NCBI GenBank assembly: GCA_037176885.1
Contig: JAWWNJ010000022.1
Span: 1,674,001 to 1,738,000 of the forward strand
Direction of reading: 5' to 3'
DNA from: Favolaschia claudopus
Lineage: Eukaryota > Basidiomycota > Agaricomycetes > Agaricales > Mycenaceae
DNA: 64,000 nt
The position numbers were made by a program, and so were the translations under genes. Below the pieces are notes generated by a model. That model was not told the origin of the DNA and made no database searches. It saw only the letters and a program-made list of their open reading frames with translations. Below are positions 33,001 to 44,158 of the stretch, in pieces; the first letter of the stretch is position 1, and every line of letters begins with the position of its first letter.

Positions 33001-34228
33001 ATACCCAAGGGTTCTTCAAACCTCCTTTGTACGACACTTCTGTCCTGCGTCCTCGGGCCAAGGTCCCCGCGCCAACTCCGTCGACTGCGGCGGATATCTC
33101 GACACTCCCTGCCCCGCTCGAGGACGATCCTCCTCCACCGCCCTCTGTTGCCGCCGTTGTTCCTGACACTAGAACTCCCAGAGTTGTGACGGGAAAGCGT
33201 GCGAAGGAACTTGAGCGTTCGGCGAAGGAGAGAGAGTTTGCTGAGGGTCAACAGCAGAATATGATCAATGGAGTTTGGCATTGTTCTAACTGCGGCTGTC
33301 CTGAAAGTCTTGCTATCGGTAGGCGGAAAGGACCATTGGGTGATAAATCGCAATGTGGTACCTGCGGTATGCGCCTCGTAATTACTGATGAACGCATAGT
33401 CTGATCGTTGTCTTCAGGCAAGTACTGGCACAGATACCGCAAGCCTCGTCCTGTGGAGTATAATTCTGACTATGATTTCCATGCTAATGGAGCAAAGAAA
33501 GACGCTGAGGCGGGTAAGAAGAGGAAAGGACGACCACCAGGTAGCACGAATGCTGCACGAACGCCAGCGGATACTTCAGAGCCACAGACGCCTCGTGAGA
33601 ACGGTGAAGCTGCTCCCGTCCGCGAGGCCTCTCCGGCCTCAAGCGCATCGACGGCCTCGGAAATGCCTCTCGCGCAGAGGGTCAAGATTAACCATACGTC
33701 TTCTACACCTTCGCTACCCCCGCGCCGCGTTTCCACTCCTGGGATTGACGCCGTTGACTCCAACTCTGTACCGCCAGCTCTCTCTGATCCTTCGACGCCA
33801 GCGCCTGTCGTTTCTACCCCTCCTGCTGCCTCTTCCGTTCCTCCGCCTCCACCCACACCAGCAGCCCCTCTCCCTCCACGACCTACAGAGGTACTTGGAC
33901 TTCGCTCATCGGCGCACATCCGCTGAAATTTTCTGTAGCCTCCCGAATGGCTTGTTGATGCAATGAAGACTTTGCAGACACAATATATCGATGATAAATT
34001 CGAAGTGATACCAAAAGCCACTGCCGTAGAATGGGAATGGCGCTTGAAATGTTTAGACTGCCCTGGAAAGGTATGAGACTTGTTTGTATTCCCTACCTCC
34101 TCCTGACTCGATTGTAGCTCTATATGCCGGGTGAGGGGCGGACATTAGACAACTATGAACTTCATTTGAAGAACCGCTTACATCGGCGGCGAGTGAGCGA
34201 CCGAATGCGCAACTCAACCGCCACGTAG
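30096..34228 (+). CDS. snf5: SNF5/SMARCB1-family chromatin remodeller subunit with GATA-like zinc finger
   Basis: Multi-exon gene starting MLPMGGSAYPPYPP. The first 350 or so residues are Gln/Pro/Gly/Met-rich. The SNF5 homology region follows: IRLEFDVDHHKVRDTFVWNMN, ITAEHFAQTVVEDYKL, then the second repeat ILIRLDIIVGSVKLDDQFEW and FAENYAQELGLNGEFKTAIVHSIREQ. The C-terminal part contains WHCSNCGCPESLAIGRRKGP followed by CGTCGKYWHRYRKPRP, a GATA-like C-x2-C...C-x2-C finger, then AT-hook-like KKRKGRPPG. A conserved end reads PPEWLVDAMKTLQTQYIDDKFEV and closes at 34228. The family is a core subunit of SWI/SNF and RSC. I cannot tell from sequence whether this is the Snf5 or Sfh1 orthologue. Confidence 0.92.
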
Positions 34229-34427
34229 AAATATACTTTAGTATCTTTATCTGTATGTACGGAGCGCAATCTATTGCCTCTCGTGTTGTTCTTGCACGCC
34301 AGACTCGATAATAAACTGGGTAGCAATCGCGTTGTACACAAAGTCAAGTGACTCACTCCGACGGAGGTCGCTGGCGGCGGGGGCACCGGGCATGATGCCG
34401 AGATCACGGTGTCCGATCCACGCAGTT

Positions 34428-34870
34428 ATGGCTCTTCCTTTCCATGTATTGAACCGACACTGGCTGCGTCGGTCTGTAGCCGCTTCTTCCCCTTCACGGG
34501 CTTTTCGCTTTCCTGTTCGCCCTTATACCCCTTCTCGCCTGTATACCACTCAGCGGCCGCCCCCGAAACCTCCCACGCGTCCGGAACGCGAAGTAACGAA
34601 TATCGAAGCTTCTGTCAATGGGCACACGACGCGTTCTCGAGTCTCGGTCGAAGGTCAACACGCGAACAAGGCCGAAGAGCATCTGGATGGCAGTACCGCG
34701 TTCCAACCACAACCGTTCAACGTTCCCGGAAGCCCTATCTTTGGTGGATCCTCCCTTCGTGACGCAGCACTCACTACCGTCGTCGGTCTCTTATTGGGTA
34801 AATGATCACCGGTATGTCCGTGTCGTCGCGTTAACACCTCGAAAGTTTTTGTCGGAGGGGTGGTTTATGT
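34428..34870 (+). pseudogene. Truncated 5' copy of the mitochondrial ATPase gene
   Basis: Starts MALPFHVLNRHWLRRSVAAS and matches the start of the gene at 39942, both in coding sequence and in the first intron (34800s versus 40237-40283). Homology starts close to the ATG and fades just after VFVGGVVYV, where the frame runs into a stop (about 34870-34890). Compared with the full gene it has two extra in-frame segments of about 10 and 15 residues (RSVAASSPSR region and the region following NGH). The missing ATPase domain means it cannot encode the functional protein. A short membrane-targeted peptide might still be made. It lies 200 bp after SNF5. Confidence 0.8.
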
Positions 34871-35015
34871 TCGCAATACAGTTGAATATTGTCAATGAAA
34901 AGGTACAAAATTTTGTCATCGGTGGACAATGCAATTACGAATACAGTTAATTATGCTCTACCGAAAGCAACCACAAGGTCAAAAGGACAAGCTCAAAGTC
35001 TCGTTATCGGGCGAC

Positions 35016-38000
35016 TCAGCGACGGCCCTGCCCCGCCACCAGCGAAGTGATGCTTTGTTTTGCCGTCAGATCTGGGCACATGTAAGTTGGAAGTGAAACT
35101 AGCAGTAACAAATTATCCAGTCGCATACCTTCCAACGTAAGGATGCCCAGGACTAATCCGAGCAACGGAATGACCGGTAGCTTCTTCCCCCCCGACCACA
35201 ACTCCGTAATATCGCTGCCCCAAGCTTCAGTTTTGTTTTCGCGCAGCAGCTGGGCGCGCTTTCGAGTAATGACTAATCGTAATCTGTCTCCATTGCCAGC
35301 ACGACCACGCAATCCTCCAATTGAGAATTGGAATGCCTTGCATTGGCTGACAGAGCTGCGCGTCCATTGGTAGCTCGCCACTGCCCTATACGCGGCCGGA
35401 ATATCATGAAGCGGGTCAACGTAGCGGGAGTTGGAATTAAACAAATTCAAGTCCACGTTCGTCATATTGAGCCGCTTCTTGAAGAGATCGATGATCTTGT
35501 GTCGCGTGTCTTCTTGCGGCACTCGCAAAACAAATAGCTCGGACATTGACGCGTCGTCCTCGAGTTCGTCGATGAATGGCAGTGCTAAAGATCCTTCAAT
35601 GTGAGCCACGGTTGCACGACGCGACTGAAACTTACAGTGAGGATCGACGAGACCCATGAGCAGGGCAACATCTACAAGCAGTCGGTTCCTGCCGCCTTGG
35701 ATCCACAATCCGAGGATGGAGGTTTTAGCGCGATTATCTCCGGCCTCGTTCACAAAGAAGAGATTCCCGTCCTCAAATACTGGCCTCAACCTCTCCCCTG
35801 CCTGCACCCCTTGCTTCGTCAGCAAGAAGAATGGGGCGATGGCACCATCCCCCACGTTCCGAAACCAACGTATGGCCCCATTGCAATCGAGTGAGGTAGT
35901 TGAATACGCTTGGTATTGGTCGTCTTCTCGAGCCATAAGGCGCCACCGCGGGGCATAGTACGTGAAATCAATGCGGCCTGCTACTAGTTCTAGTACAGTG
36001 GGTCTTAAGGCTTCGGGTACGCGGTTTTCGAATACTTGCTGGCCCGTCATATCTCTTTCTGGATCTTCAAGTAAAGACTGAATCCCTAATACAGAGTTTA
36101 AGGTTCAAATCAACTGTGGGAGGATAGCACGAAGACTCACGATCAATCGAGACTGAGTTATAAACAATAGCCGCATAGAGAAAGGGCCATCCCCCGGCGG
36201 AATCAACCAGATCTTGCCACGGTATTCTGGAACGAATGTCGTTAGGCTCTGGACCCAGTAAGACCAACCCGTCCGCGGTGTAGTGGTACTCAATCCATTC
36301 TCCAACGTTTATTTGCTTGACGCTCCACTTGGGATTGTTGAGAGAAGCCGAGACCCGCGTCTGGCGATCCTTGTCGTCTCTCCGGACAAACCCGCTCCAG
36401 GTAGTGATGCCCTTCTTCCCAGCTTGGCGAAGTGGACCAGAGCCGGCGGGCTGAGGCCGCATTTCGTCAATCCAGCATAGAAAATCGGCCGGACGCCGCT
36501 TGATAACATGCTCCTCAATCCATTTCCACTGTTCCTGCGAATGCAAACTTTGGAGTTCATTCTTGTTGAGGATCGCTCGCTCCTGCTTCGTCGACCTCAA
36601 CCACTTCTGCGCGACCTCGATGATCCCAGCCGACTGCGTTCCGCCATGAATCACCTCGTACCCAATAACGATGGCGGCCGTGGTCTGATCCCAGTTCCAC
36701 AGCTGCGTCGTGGAATACGGAGCGTGTGCACCAGCTCCAGGATGGGGAGTGCAGCAAAAGATAAACTGTTGGCCAGAACTGGCCCATTGCGCCTCGACAA
36801 ACGCCCCACTATGCACGTCGAGACCGTATTCCAAAAACTGTTCGGTACCAGCGTTATACAATACACGTAGATCGCAGATCGCCTGCATTGCCCGGACTCC
36901 GCCGAAAATCGCGTAAGGACGGGTTTGAAGATATGCAATCTGTGATGCAGCGTCACCAGGAGCGAGTCGGGCAAGATCGTTGGAGCCCTTCCCACGGAGC
37001 AGATTTACGACGGTGAAGGTGAGGCCGCCGCCAACGCGACTGCGGAGGTCTGAGAGGGCCTGGACGGTAGGGCTGCGCAGGTTCCTGTCTATGTATCCAT
37101 TGGATACACCGACATCATCAAGAACGATAGGAACTAATGATGGCATAAGTATTTACCAATGTCGTGGAAGGAGAAACCTACGATCGTTTACAGATCTCTC
37201 CGTGGGGGGGCTGCGTTTGCTACAGAGTTCGGAAAGCTCCTTTGCAATCTTGAATCTATGGCTCTTGGCCCAAAAAAGTTTGTTCAGGGCTCTGTCGAAG
37301 CCGACGATAGCTTGGGCGGTAAGCTCCGCCATATCGCCAAAGCGTGCGGAACGGGAGGAGATGTCGATTATAGCGACCATGCGATACGAACCCGGTAAGC
37401 TCAATATAACATCCTGATAGATCTTCCCGAGCGCACACGCAGACCATGCATCGAGTTCCCGCCGGGCAAGCGTTCTATCCGTCTGTCCCGTATATGCCAT
37501 GTCAACACGGAATCCGAGCTGTTCCGTCGCAACCTTGACAAGCTGTTTATGCTCATCTTCCAGGCTCTCTTGCCAAAGGCGATGACCGCGCACTTTGGTA
37601 TTGAACCTCTGCAAGTCGTTCTTTGCGAATTGGAGTGAGCGGAGATGAACTACACCGCGTGTTGACTCCGGCAGATTCGCTTCCCTGGCTAGCTGCGACA
37701 GTGCAGCGATACCATCCTGGATGAAGTAACCAGGAGCGATGCCTGTTTGAGTCAGCATGTGGAGGACGTCGAGTATGTCGCCGATGAAAGGTTCCAAACG
37801 ATATCTATCAAAATAGCAGAGGATATGGTCAAGCAGTGGCAGTAAATGTGCTGGCACATCGCTCCGGAACATCCGATTGGGGGCGTCGAAGGGAACGGGA
37901 TAAATGGCAGGCATGTGGGCTAGAATGTGTTAGGACGACCGAAAGTTTTGTTGCTTTGAATAACACGTACTTGTGCCGTTGGGCCCCTGCAAGTCGACGT

Positions 38001-38926
38001 TATTCATGTCTATGTCTGGTGCGTTGAGGTGTGCGACCGAAGCATCAGAACCCGTGGCGGTGCCGGGCAGCACAGAGAGAGCCTTAAGAGACGATTGTGA
38101 TTGTATTTCAGGGACCTGATTGACCTCGAATAACCTCAGTCTCGGAATCAATCCCAGGAAATAGGGGAGGCATACAGGGAGATTTTCGCGATGGCGTACA
38201 TCATCAGGCAAGCGCGTACTTACATCAACGCCTCTCTCTCCATATTTTGGCCTGCCCATGGGATTTGCGCGGAAGGCATATTGTTGCCCCATCTTTCCGG
38301 TCTTCCTCGACTCTGGAACAACAGAATTCTGGCGAGGTGGCGGATGAACTCGGCGCTGCGCGAGAGGTTCCAAGAAAAGCACTCACGATCTGACCCGCAG
38401 GCGTCTGGAAAATAGATGAGCAGTTGTTTCCCAGTTTGATTGAAAGCTCTCACTTCATCGTCGTCGTCGGAGATCACAATAACAGTCATTTCCTACTCCC
38501 GTATCAGCAGCTAACCAATTTTCAGGCCGTGGGGAGTATAGAGGAGTACCTTTTTAGCGGTGCTTTGCGATTTTTTGTTCTTCTTCGGTGCTGGCTACGG
38601 GCAGAAAAGTTGAGCAGGTGTCAGTAGTTGGCTGGCGGACATACTTCTTCATCGTCAGAAGAGATAACCTCAGTTTGAGCCCGTTTCTGAGAATGATGTG
38701 AGCCACCGTCCAAAGTCGCCGCGAGAACGCATACCAAATTCGTCGACGATGGTTGCAAGTTTGGAGTTTGGTTCGATACCTTAACGCTCTAAAGGACGCA
38801 CGATAAGGACGCGCAGGCCAACATGAAACTTCGATAGCTCACCTGGCCGAACCATGCATCGATCGTCGCTTGCTCCTTTTTTCTCGTTTTCTGCGCAGAC
38901 TTTTTTGTTGCCTTTGTTGAGGGCAT
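35016..38926 (-). CDS. Large unrecognised protein with PIP-box and SUMO-interacting motifs
   Basis: Multi-exon gene of roughly 1,100 residues. Exon 1 (38926-38843) encodes 28 residues with a basic stretch and then QATIDAWF (residues 19-26), a canonical PCNA-interacting motif (Q-x-x-I-x-x-W-F). Small phase-0 exons follow with EVISSDDEE, a lysine-rich segment, and TVIVISDDDDE, the last a textbook SUMO-interacting motif. After a joining region come about 900 residues of folded-looking sequence: FDAPNRMFRSDVPAHLLPLL, LPIVLDDVGVSNGYIDRN, YAIFGGVRAMQAICDLRVLY, DFLCWIDEMRPQPAGSG, and ENRVPEALRPTVLELVAGR. I do not recognise any domain there. The joins at 37147, 36113-36067 and 35128-35072 are in frame. 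The frame is also open upstream to 39418, so the start could be earlier. It is flanked by two copies of the ATPase 5' end. Confidence 0.7.
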
Positions 38927-39941
38927 TTCCGTGACAGGAAAGAGAGAGAGGTATGAGGGCGAGAGTGAGATCGGCCAAATAACCGGAAAAGAGAACAAAA
39001 TGGCGTCGATTGGAGACGACGCCAGGCAAAAAGATATACAGAGGGAAAATGCGGTCAAATGGCACCCGCGTCTGATTATGCACGCAATCCCCAAAATCAA
39101 TTCATCAATTCGCAGGCTGGTCAAAGCATACGCTGGATCACGTCCCGACTGCTGTCGCCCGGGCGGTAACATTATCCAAGGCCGGTGCCTTCTTCTGGTG
39201 ATGTCGGAATGGCCGGGACCCTCAGCCGAATAAACCCAGACATCCGCTCTGTCATTATGGCGAGCATAGTGCCAACGGGAGTAGAGACGGCGCCAGAGCA
39301 GTGAAGAAAAAGAAAGCCAGAAAAAGAAGTAAAACACATTCGACAGACAAAACGCATCGTATGAAGGCCGAGTCGATGGCGAGGGGATAGGGCTGTTTTC
39401 CGGGTCAACAACAGACATGGCTGCTAGTTACGCCCTGTAATCTGCACTGAGAAATTAGGGCGGGTGAATCTCCCAAGAGAGCAAACTGACCGGGGCAAGC
39501 AATGTTCCGACACGTGCTTGGAAGCCAACCGCGATGCACTTGGGAAGGATATACATGATCAAAGTTTTCCAGCAAGCCCACCAAGACGTCCGCAGAGGGA
39601 CTCGAGCGCAGAAGGGCAGCCGCACGGACGAAAAGACAAACAAACAGCAATGAGATTAGGGTTGAATGGGATCGTCAAGTATCGAGTGCGAGACGGCGGG
39701 TTGCATTATTCAGTGGTAAAAGGAAGGGGGGATTTCCATCATGTACAACCCAGTCCGCTTATATACTTGTTTACACGTTACATTGCGTTACCCTTTTTTG
39801 TTTTCCGAACGAACTTGGATCACAAACAGAAAATTCCATCAGACATGTGGCGCCGGGAAAGGCCGCATCGTGATATCTCCGAGGTCGAGGAAATCTGGCC
39901 AGTGGCGTGGGCTCTGCTTGAGTCCGGGGCAGTCGGCACCT
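38927..39941. other. Divergent intergenic region
   Basis: Between the PIP/SIM gene (minus) and the ATPase gene (plus). A minus-strand frame from 39418 is continuous with the PIP/SIM gene exon 1 and contains hydrophobic runs. It lacks recognisable content and is treated as leader. No other gene is supported. Confidence 0.45.
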
Positions 39942-42666
39942 ATGGCTCTTTCTTTCCATGTATTGAACCGACACTGGCTACGTGCTTTTCGCGTTCCTGT
40001 TCGCCCATATACCCCTTCTCGCCTGTATACCACTCAGCGGCCGCCCCCGAAACCTCCCACGCGTCCGGAACGCGCAGTAACGAATATCGAAACTTCTGTC
40101 AACGGACACGGAGGTCAACATCTGGATGGCAGTACTGCTTTCCAACCACAACCGTTCAACGCTCCTGGGAGCCCTATTTTTGGTGGATCCTCCCTTCGGG
40201 ACGCAGCGCTCACTACTGTCGTCGGCCTCTTCTTGGGTGAATGGTTATGGTGTGCCTGTGTCGTCGTATTAACACCCCGAAAGTTTTTGTCGGAGGGGTG
40301 GTCTACGTTAAATGGTACAAGTACAACGTCCTTAGAAAGTTATGCTTCCAACGTCCCCCGACCTTCGTTCCCATGTTGAACAGCACAAACAGATTGAGTT
40401 ATCCTTCGCGGCAGGCTACGATCCGTGAGTGACCGAGACAAACCTCACGTCGTTCAGACTGGAATATTGGACAGTGCATTAGAATTGGCAACATATCAAC
40501 ATGACGGCGAAGACAATCCCCCTGATTTAGAAGGTCCTTGGACTGAGCATTTACGAAGAAAGGAACAAGACGCGATTGATGAAATTGTACAAGGACGCGA
40601 ACTAGGTATCTCACAGCCGCATCTCAACAGAATAAATTCAAACATCTGCTAGGCCATTATTTTGTGCTGCTCGGACCAAAGGTTCATTTCTAACGACGAT
40701 AAATTCAACGGCTCTGTTTAATTGATGCATGGTAGGGTTCGGGCAAGGGTACTTGCGTATTCGACTCGATGTTGGCAATCCAGGCGGATGGAGTATCTGT
40801 TGTGGATGCGCACCCTGACCTTGAGGTCTGGCTCACATTGCTCTTGCAAACTGTCTATGAATCATCAGCAGGTTTTCCGTTTGAAACTTGGGAAAGCTTT
40901 GAATTACGAGTATCATGAAGATTCGCAGACTGGTCTGTTCCAGAGACGCGATCCTCGAGAAGGTATGCGGTCTCGATACGCTTCCATTCCCCGCACTGAA
41001 CATTATCAGGTGGACCGGCGCTTGATATTGAGCGAGGTATAGTACGTTGTGATTCGGTTTTCAAATGCTGATGTATTGTAGCTCTGAACAAGCTGGAAAA
41101 AGTCGCTTTGACAGCGGCACGCCGGAGGGGCAAACCTTTAGTCTTGATATTCGATAATGTTCACTATTTCAAGAATGATGACGACGGCCGAGCGATGTTG
41201 CTGCAGCTGCAACAACGGGCAGAGTCATGGGCAGCAAGCGGTATGTCCTTAGTTGTGGTAGCAGGAAGGATTGAAACTCATTCGTAGGCAGGCATTGTGA
41301 CCTGCGTATTTATGACGTGAGATGAAGTTTGTAAGGGGTTTTATATCTTGGAGATTAACTGATTTCTAGGGATGACTTTTGGCCCTTCTCATTCTTGCGT
41401 ACGTTCGCGGACGTTGCAATCTTTATTTCGGAATACTAACCACCAGACTGTAGGCAAGACCGCTTCACGTATGCAGGCAAGTTTCTCGTCAAAACTCTAC
41501 TCTATAATTCATCGAGCTATTGTTCAGGTTCTGTCTATCTATGACCTGGATGGCCAGGAAGCGCTCCATGCTACCACTCGCGTTGCTACGGACATTAGGA
41601 GGCAAAAGGTTTCACCATCCACTATACAAGGAGTCGTTGATATTATCGGAGGGCGTCTATCGTATATCAATAAGGTATGTCGCGTCTCTTTCGTGCCAGC
41701 CATGCTTTGCGACAATTCGAGACAGGTCGCAAGAGCCAAAGACATGCTAGAAATGGCTAACGAACTTCTCTCCATGGAAAAGGCCTGGCTAGGGAGCCAG
41801 ATCGGGCTGATTCCAGACTTGGATGTGTGTATTGTTTCTTGTCCTTCGTGTTATTGCCGCTGACAACAGTAAAGGATGATACAATGGATGAGGTAGGCGG
41901 CAGTAACAAAATTCTGTGCAACCCCTAAGCTCGCTTCCTCAACAGCAAAAATGGAGTTCCTGTTCCTGGCTTTTGTTGCAGGAGTTTGTCAAATTGCGCA
42001 AAGAGCAGGAAAGGGAGCGTGACGAGGCAATCGCCGCTGGCACTTTGGACGAAGGAAACATGGATTTACCGTTGCCAAAAATTCCCTACGTGCGTTTCCC
42101 TGAACTATCCCCCATTCACTTATTCAAACCCGGAAACAGTGGCGATGTCGGCAAATCATGACTCGTGGCGACTTCTTGGAAGGTCAGTCCCTTCCTGCAC
42201 CAGATTGAGTCCTACTGAACATCACGCACGCACAGATCTGGATCGAGCCAATATCATCGCGATTGACGTCCTGAAATGTTTTCTGCTGTAGCTAAAAGGC
42301 TGAATTGACTCATAGGTTCATCATGATGTTCGTCCTGAATCTATGCTTATCCTCCATGCCGCAAGACAAGTGGTAGAGGAGGAAGGCTTTGATGACATAC
42401 TAGAAAACGTTCGAGATCGTATAGACGAAATCGAAAGTTTACATGTGCGTTTTTCTCTCTTTTTGACCCGTTTCTTAATCTTGACCATATTACTACAGCG
42501 TACCAGTGAAGTAACAGTAAGTTGGGATATACCTTTCGTCCAGGTAGTCGCTTACTTTGGTGCTATTCTAGTATATGTCGGAAAAATCTGGTTTTGCTTG
42601 TGGTGGCTTGGGCTGGGTCCCAAGCCACTACAAGGTCGTAAGCGGAGCGTGGCTTATGACGCATAG
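39942..42666 (+). CDS. Mitochondrial-type membrane-anchored P-loop ATPase
   Basis: Many exons. It starts MALSFHVLNRHWLRAFRVPV, a presequence-like leader. A membrane helix follows (LTTVVGLFLVFVGGVVYV) with the intron 40237-40283 inside it, then KWYKYNIELSFAAGYDP and ALELATYQHDGEDNPPDLEG. The P-loop is split by an intron: HYFVLLGPK then GSGKGTCVFDSM. A Walker B-like strand is LVLIFDNVHYF. Later segments are IVTCVFMTDDFWPF, ARAKDMLEMANELLSMEKAW, GSQIGLIPDLDDD, QKWSSCSWLLLQEFV, DLDRANIIAIDVHHDVRPES and EEGFDDILENVRDRIDEIES. It is an AAA+/STAND-like ATPase, probably in the mitochondrial inner membrane. The exact role is not recognised. The last 50 residues (to the stop at 42666) do not look family-like and may come from adjacent repeat DNA. 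Confidence 0.8.
42604..42627. repeat. Short perfect inverted repeat
   Basis: TGGCTTGGG at 42604-42612 and its exact complement CCCAAGCCA at 42619-42627 form a 9-bp stem with a 6-bp loop. It sits inside the final codons assigned to the ATPase gene and just before the degenerate repeats that follow. Confidence 0.6.
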
Positions 42667-44158
42667 TTTTGGGATTATGGAGTCTCCCAATCCACGCGGC
42701 GGCTTCTAATCCACTCCAACGGATTACGGTATTTCAAGCCGCTGCAAGGTCGCAATCCACCTCCCCCCGCCCGATATCACTACCCTTGGGCACATATTTG
42801 CCTGGTACTCACAACAAGAACAATGGTTTGAACGAACATTTATATAACCTCTACGAAATCGAGACAATGATATATTATTTACCATACCGTACCGTCCCTC
42901 GGCAAATTCAGTTGCTCGATGACAACACCACTGCGAGACAACAGGTGAGCGGGAGGTTCTAAAATGACGCTCGAGCAACTTACCACATTTACATGCTGGA
43001 ATGCTACACCTATCGCAAGTAAGAAAGAGGAACACTACATGTCTAAGTCGCTCACCAGATGCATCTTGATTTTTAAAAATGCGTCGATATGACACGCGAA
43101 AACGCAAGATGAAGGAAACACTGTTCGACTTCACTTACCTCAGGTCCTAAGACAACCTTCTCTACAGCCTGTTTCTCTGTTGGGCTCAACACCGCACATT
43201 CGATCCGCCATTGTCTTCATTGCATTGAGTCATCGCCCCCGACGCACTGGAGGATTCTTGAGATCTAGGTATTGAGACTCGGAGGGAATAAGTTGGCTAA
43301 GATGGAGCAGAAAGTGGCCGAGTCGACGACGAGGGGAGTCTTGTGGGTGAAGATGACTTGGGCTGGCGAGAATGGACATCGTAGTAGGGAGAGAAGGGTG
43401 GTGGTTGTGTTTGGAGCTCCGCAGCACCTTTGTGGCGTTGTCGTCATCGTGCCGTAATGCTTGAGGGTCGGTTCTGGTTGAGCTTGGAGTACTTTTGCGC
43501 GACTGGGACCTGCAAACGAGGAGTGTGAATGGCTCGGAATTCAGGGAAGGTAAGTATGATCTCAGGATGTAGCATGCTTGGAGCTTCATATTGTGCTAGG
43601 TCTTACCTAGGCGAGTTACAAAGGATTTGAACAACTTGAAGCGGCTTATAATCCACCCCGCCAACCGGTTGCAAGACGTCTCAAGGCTCCACAAGGCCGT
43701 AATCCAGTTCAATCCGTTACAAGCAAAACCGTGTTTTTCCGACATAAGGATGTGGGCCCCGGCGGCAAGCTACGTGTATCTGTGGCGTTGGACAAAGAAG
43801 GCAGGCGGTCTTGGTTTTGGTAGGATTCCCGATGGCGGAGAGCCCGTATTCGAGGTTCACCTAATTTATCAATGATAATTGTTGTCGAATCTTTCACCAT
43901 GAATGTTGTTTTACTCGGCGAAACAATTCGAGCACGTAGGAGCGGAACTACCAGCAGACCCACTATCTGTGGATCTGCTGGCTGGAGTCTCTGTTATCCG
44001 CTCTTGCCCCACTGCCTACAGCAGCGGGACCAAAAAAAAGAAAAAAAAAAGGTATCTACGTAGGGTAATGTAGGCAAGCAAAGTGTAGTAGGAGCAGTCA
44101 CAGATATTACATACAGCACGAACAGTGTTGTGAACAAGTCGAGTGGGCGTTTTTTCTA
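42667..44158. repeat. Gene-free stretch with degenerate direct repeats
   Basis: Two related blocks of about 65 bp occur near 42703-42768 and 43638-43705. They share GCGGCTT-TAATCCAC, then CAAG-C, then CAAGG-CG-AATCCA. A related CAAGGTCGTAAGCGG lies at 42628-42646. They look like eroded copies of a repeated element. The remainder holds no supported gene; an A-rich run sits at about 44033-44050. The frame at 43230-43589 (minus) has no family content. Confidence 0.45.

Noticed and set aside
34332..34427. Upstream extension of the truncated ATPase copy
   Set aside because: Homology with the complete copy starts close to the ATG at 34428; the upstream frame has no counterpart at 39.9 kb.
38789..39418. 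N-terminal extension of the PIP/SIM protein from 39418
   Set aside because: The frame is open, but the 163 added residues look like translated leader (runs of F, L, S without family-like pattern). The Met at 38926 gives a compact basic N terminus with the PIP box. Not fully excluded.
44030..44052. A-rich run as a possible retroposon tail
   Set aside because: No adjacent reverse-transcriptase-like frame or target-site duplication was seen; a simple A/G-rich run is enough to explain it.
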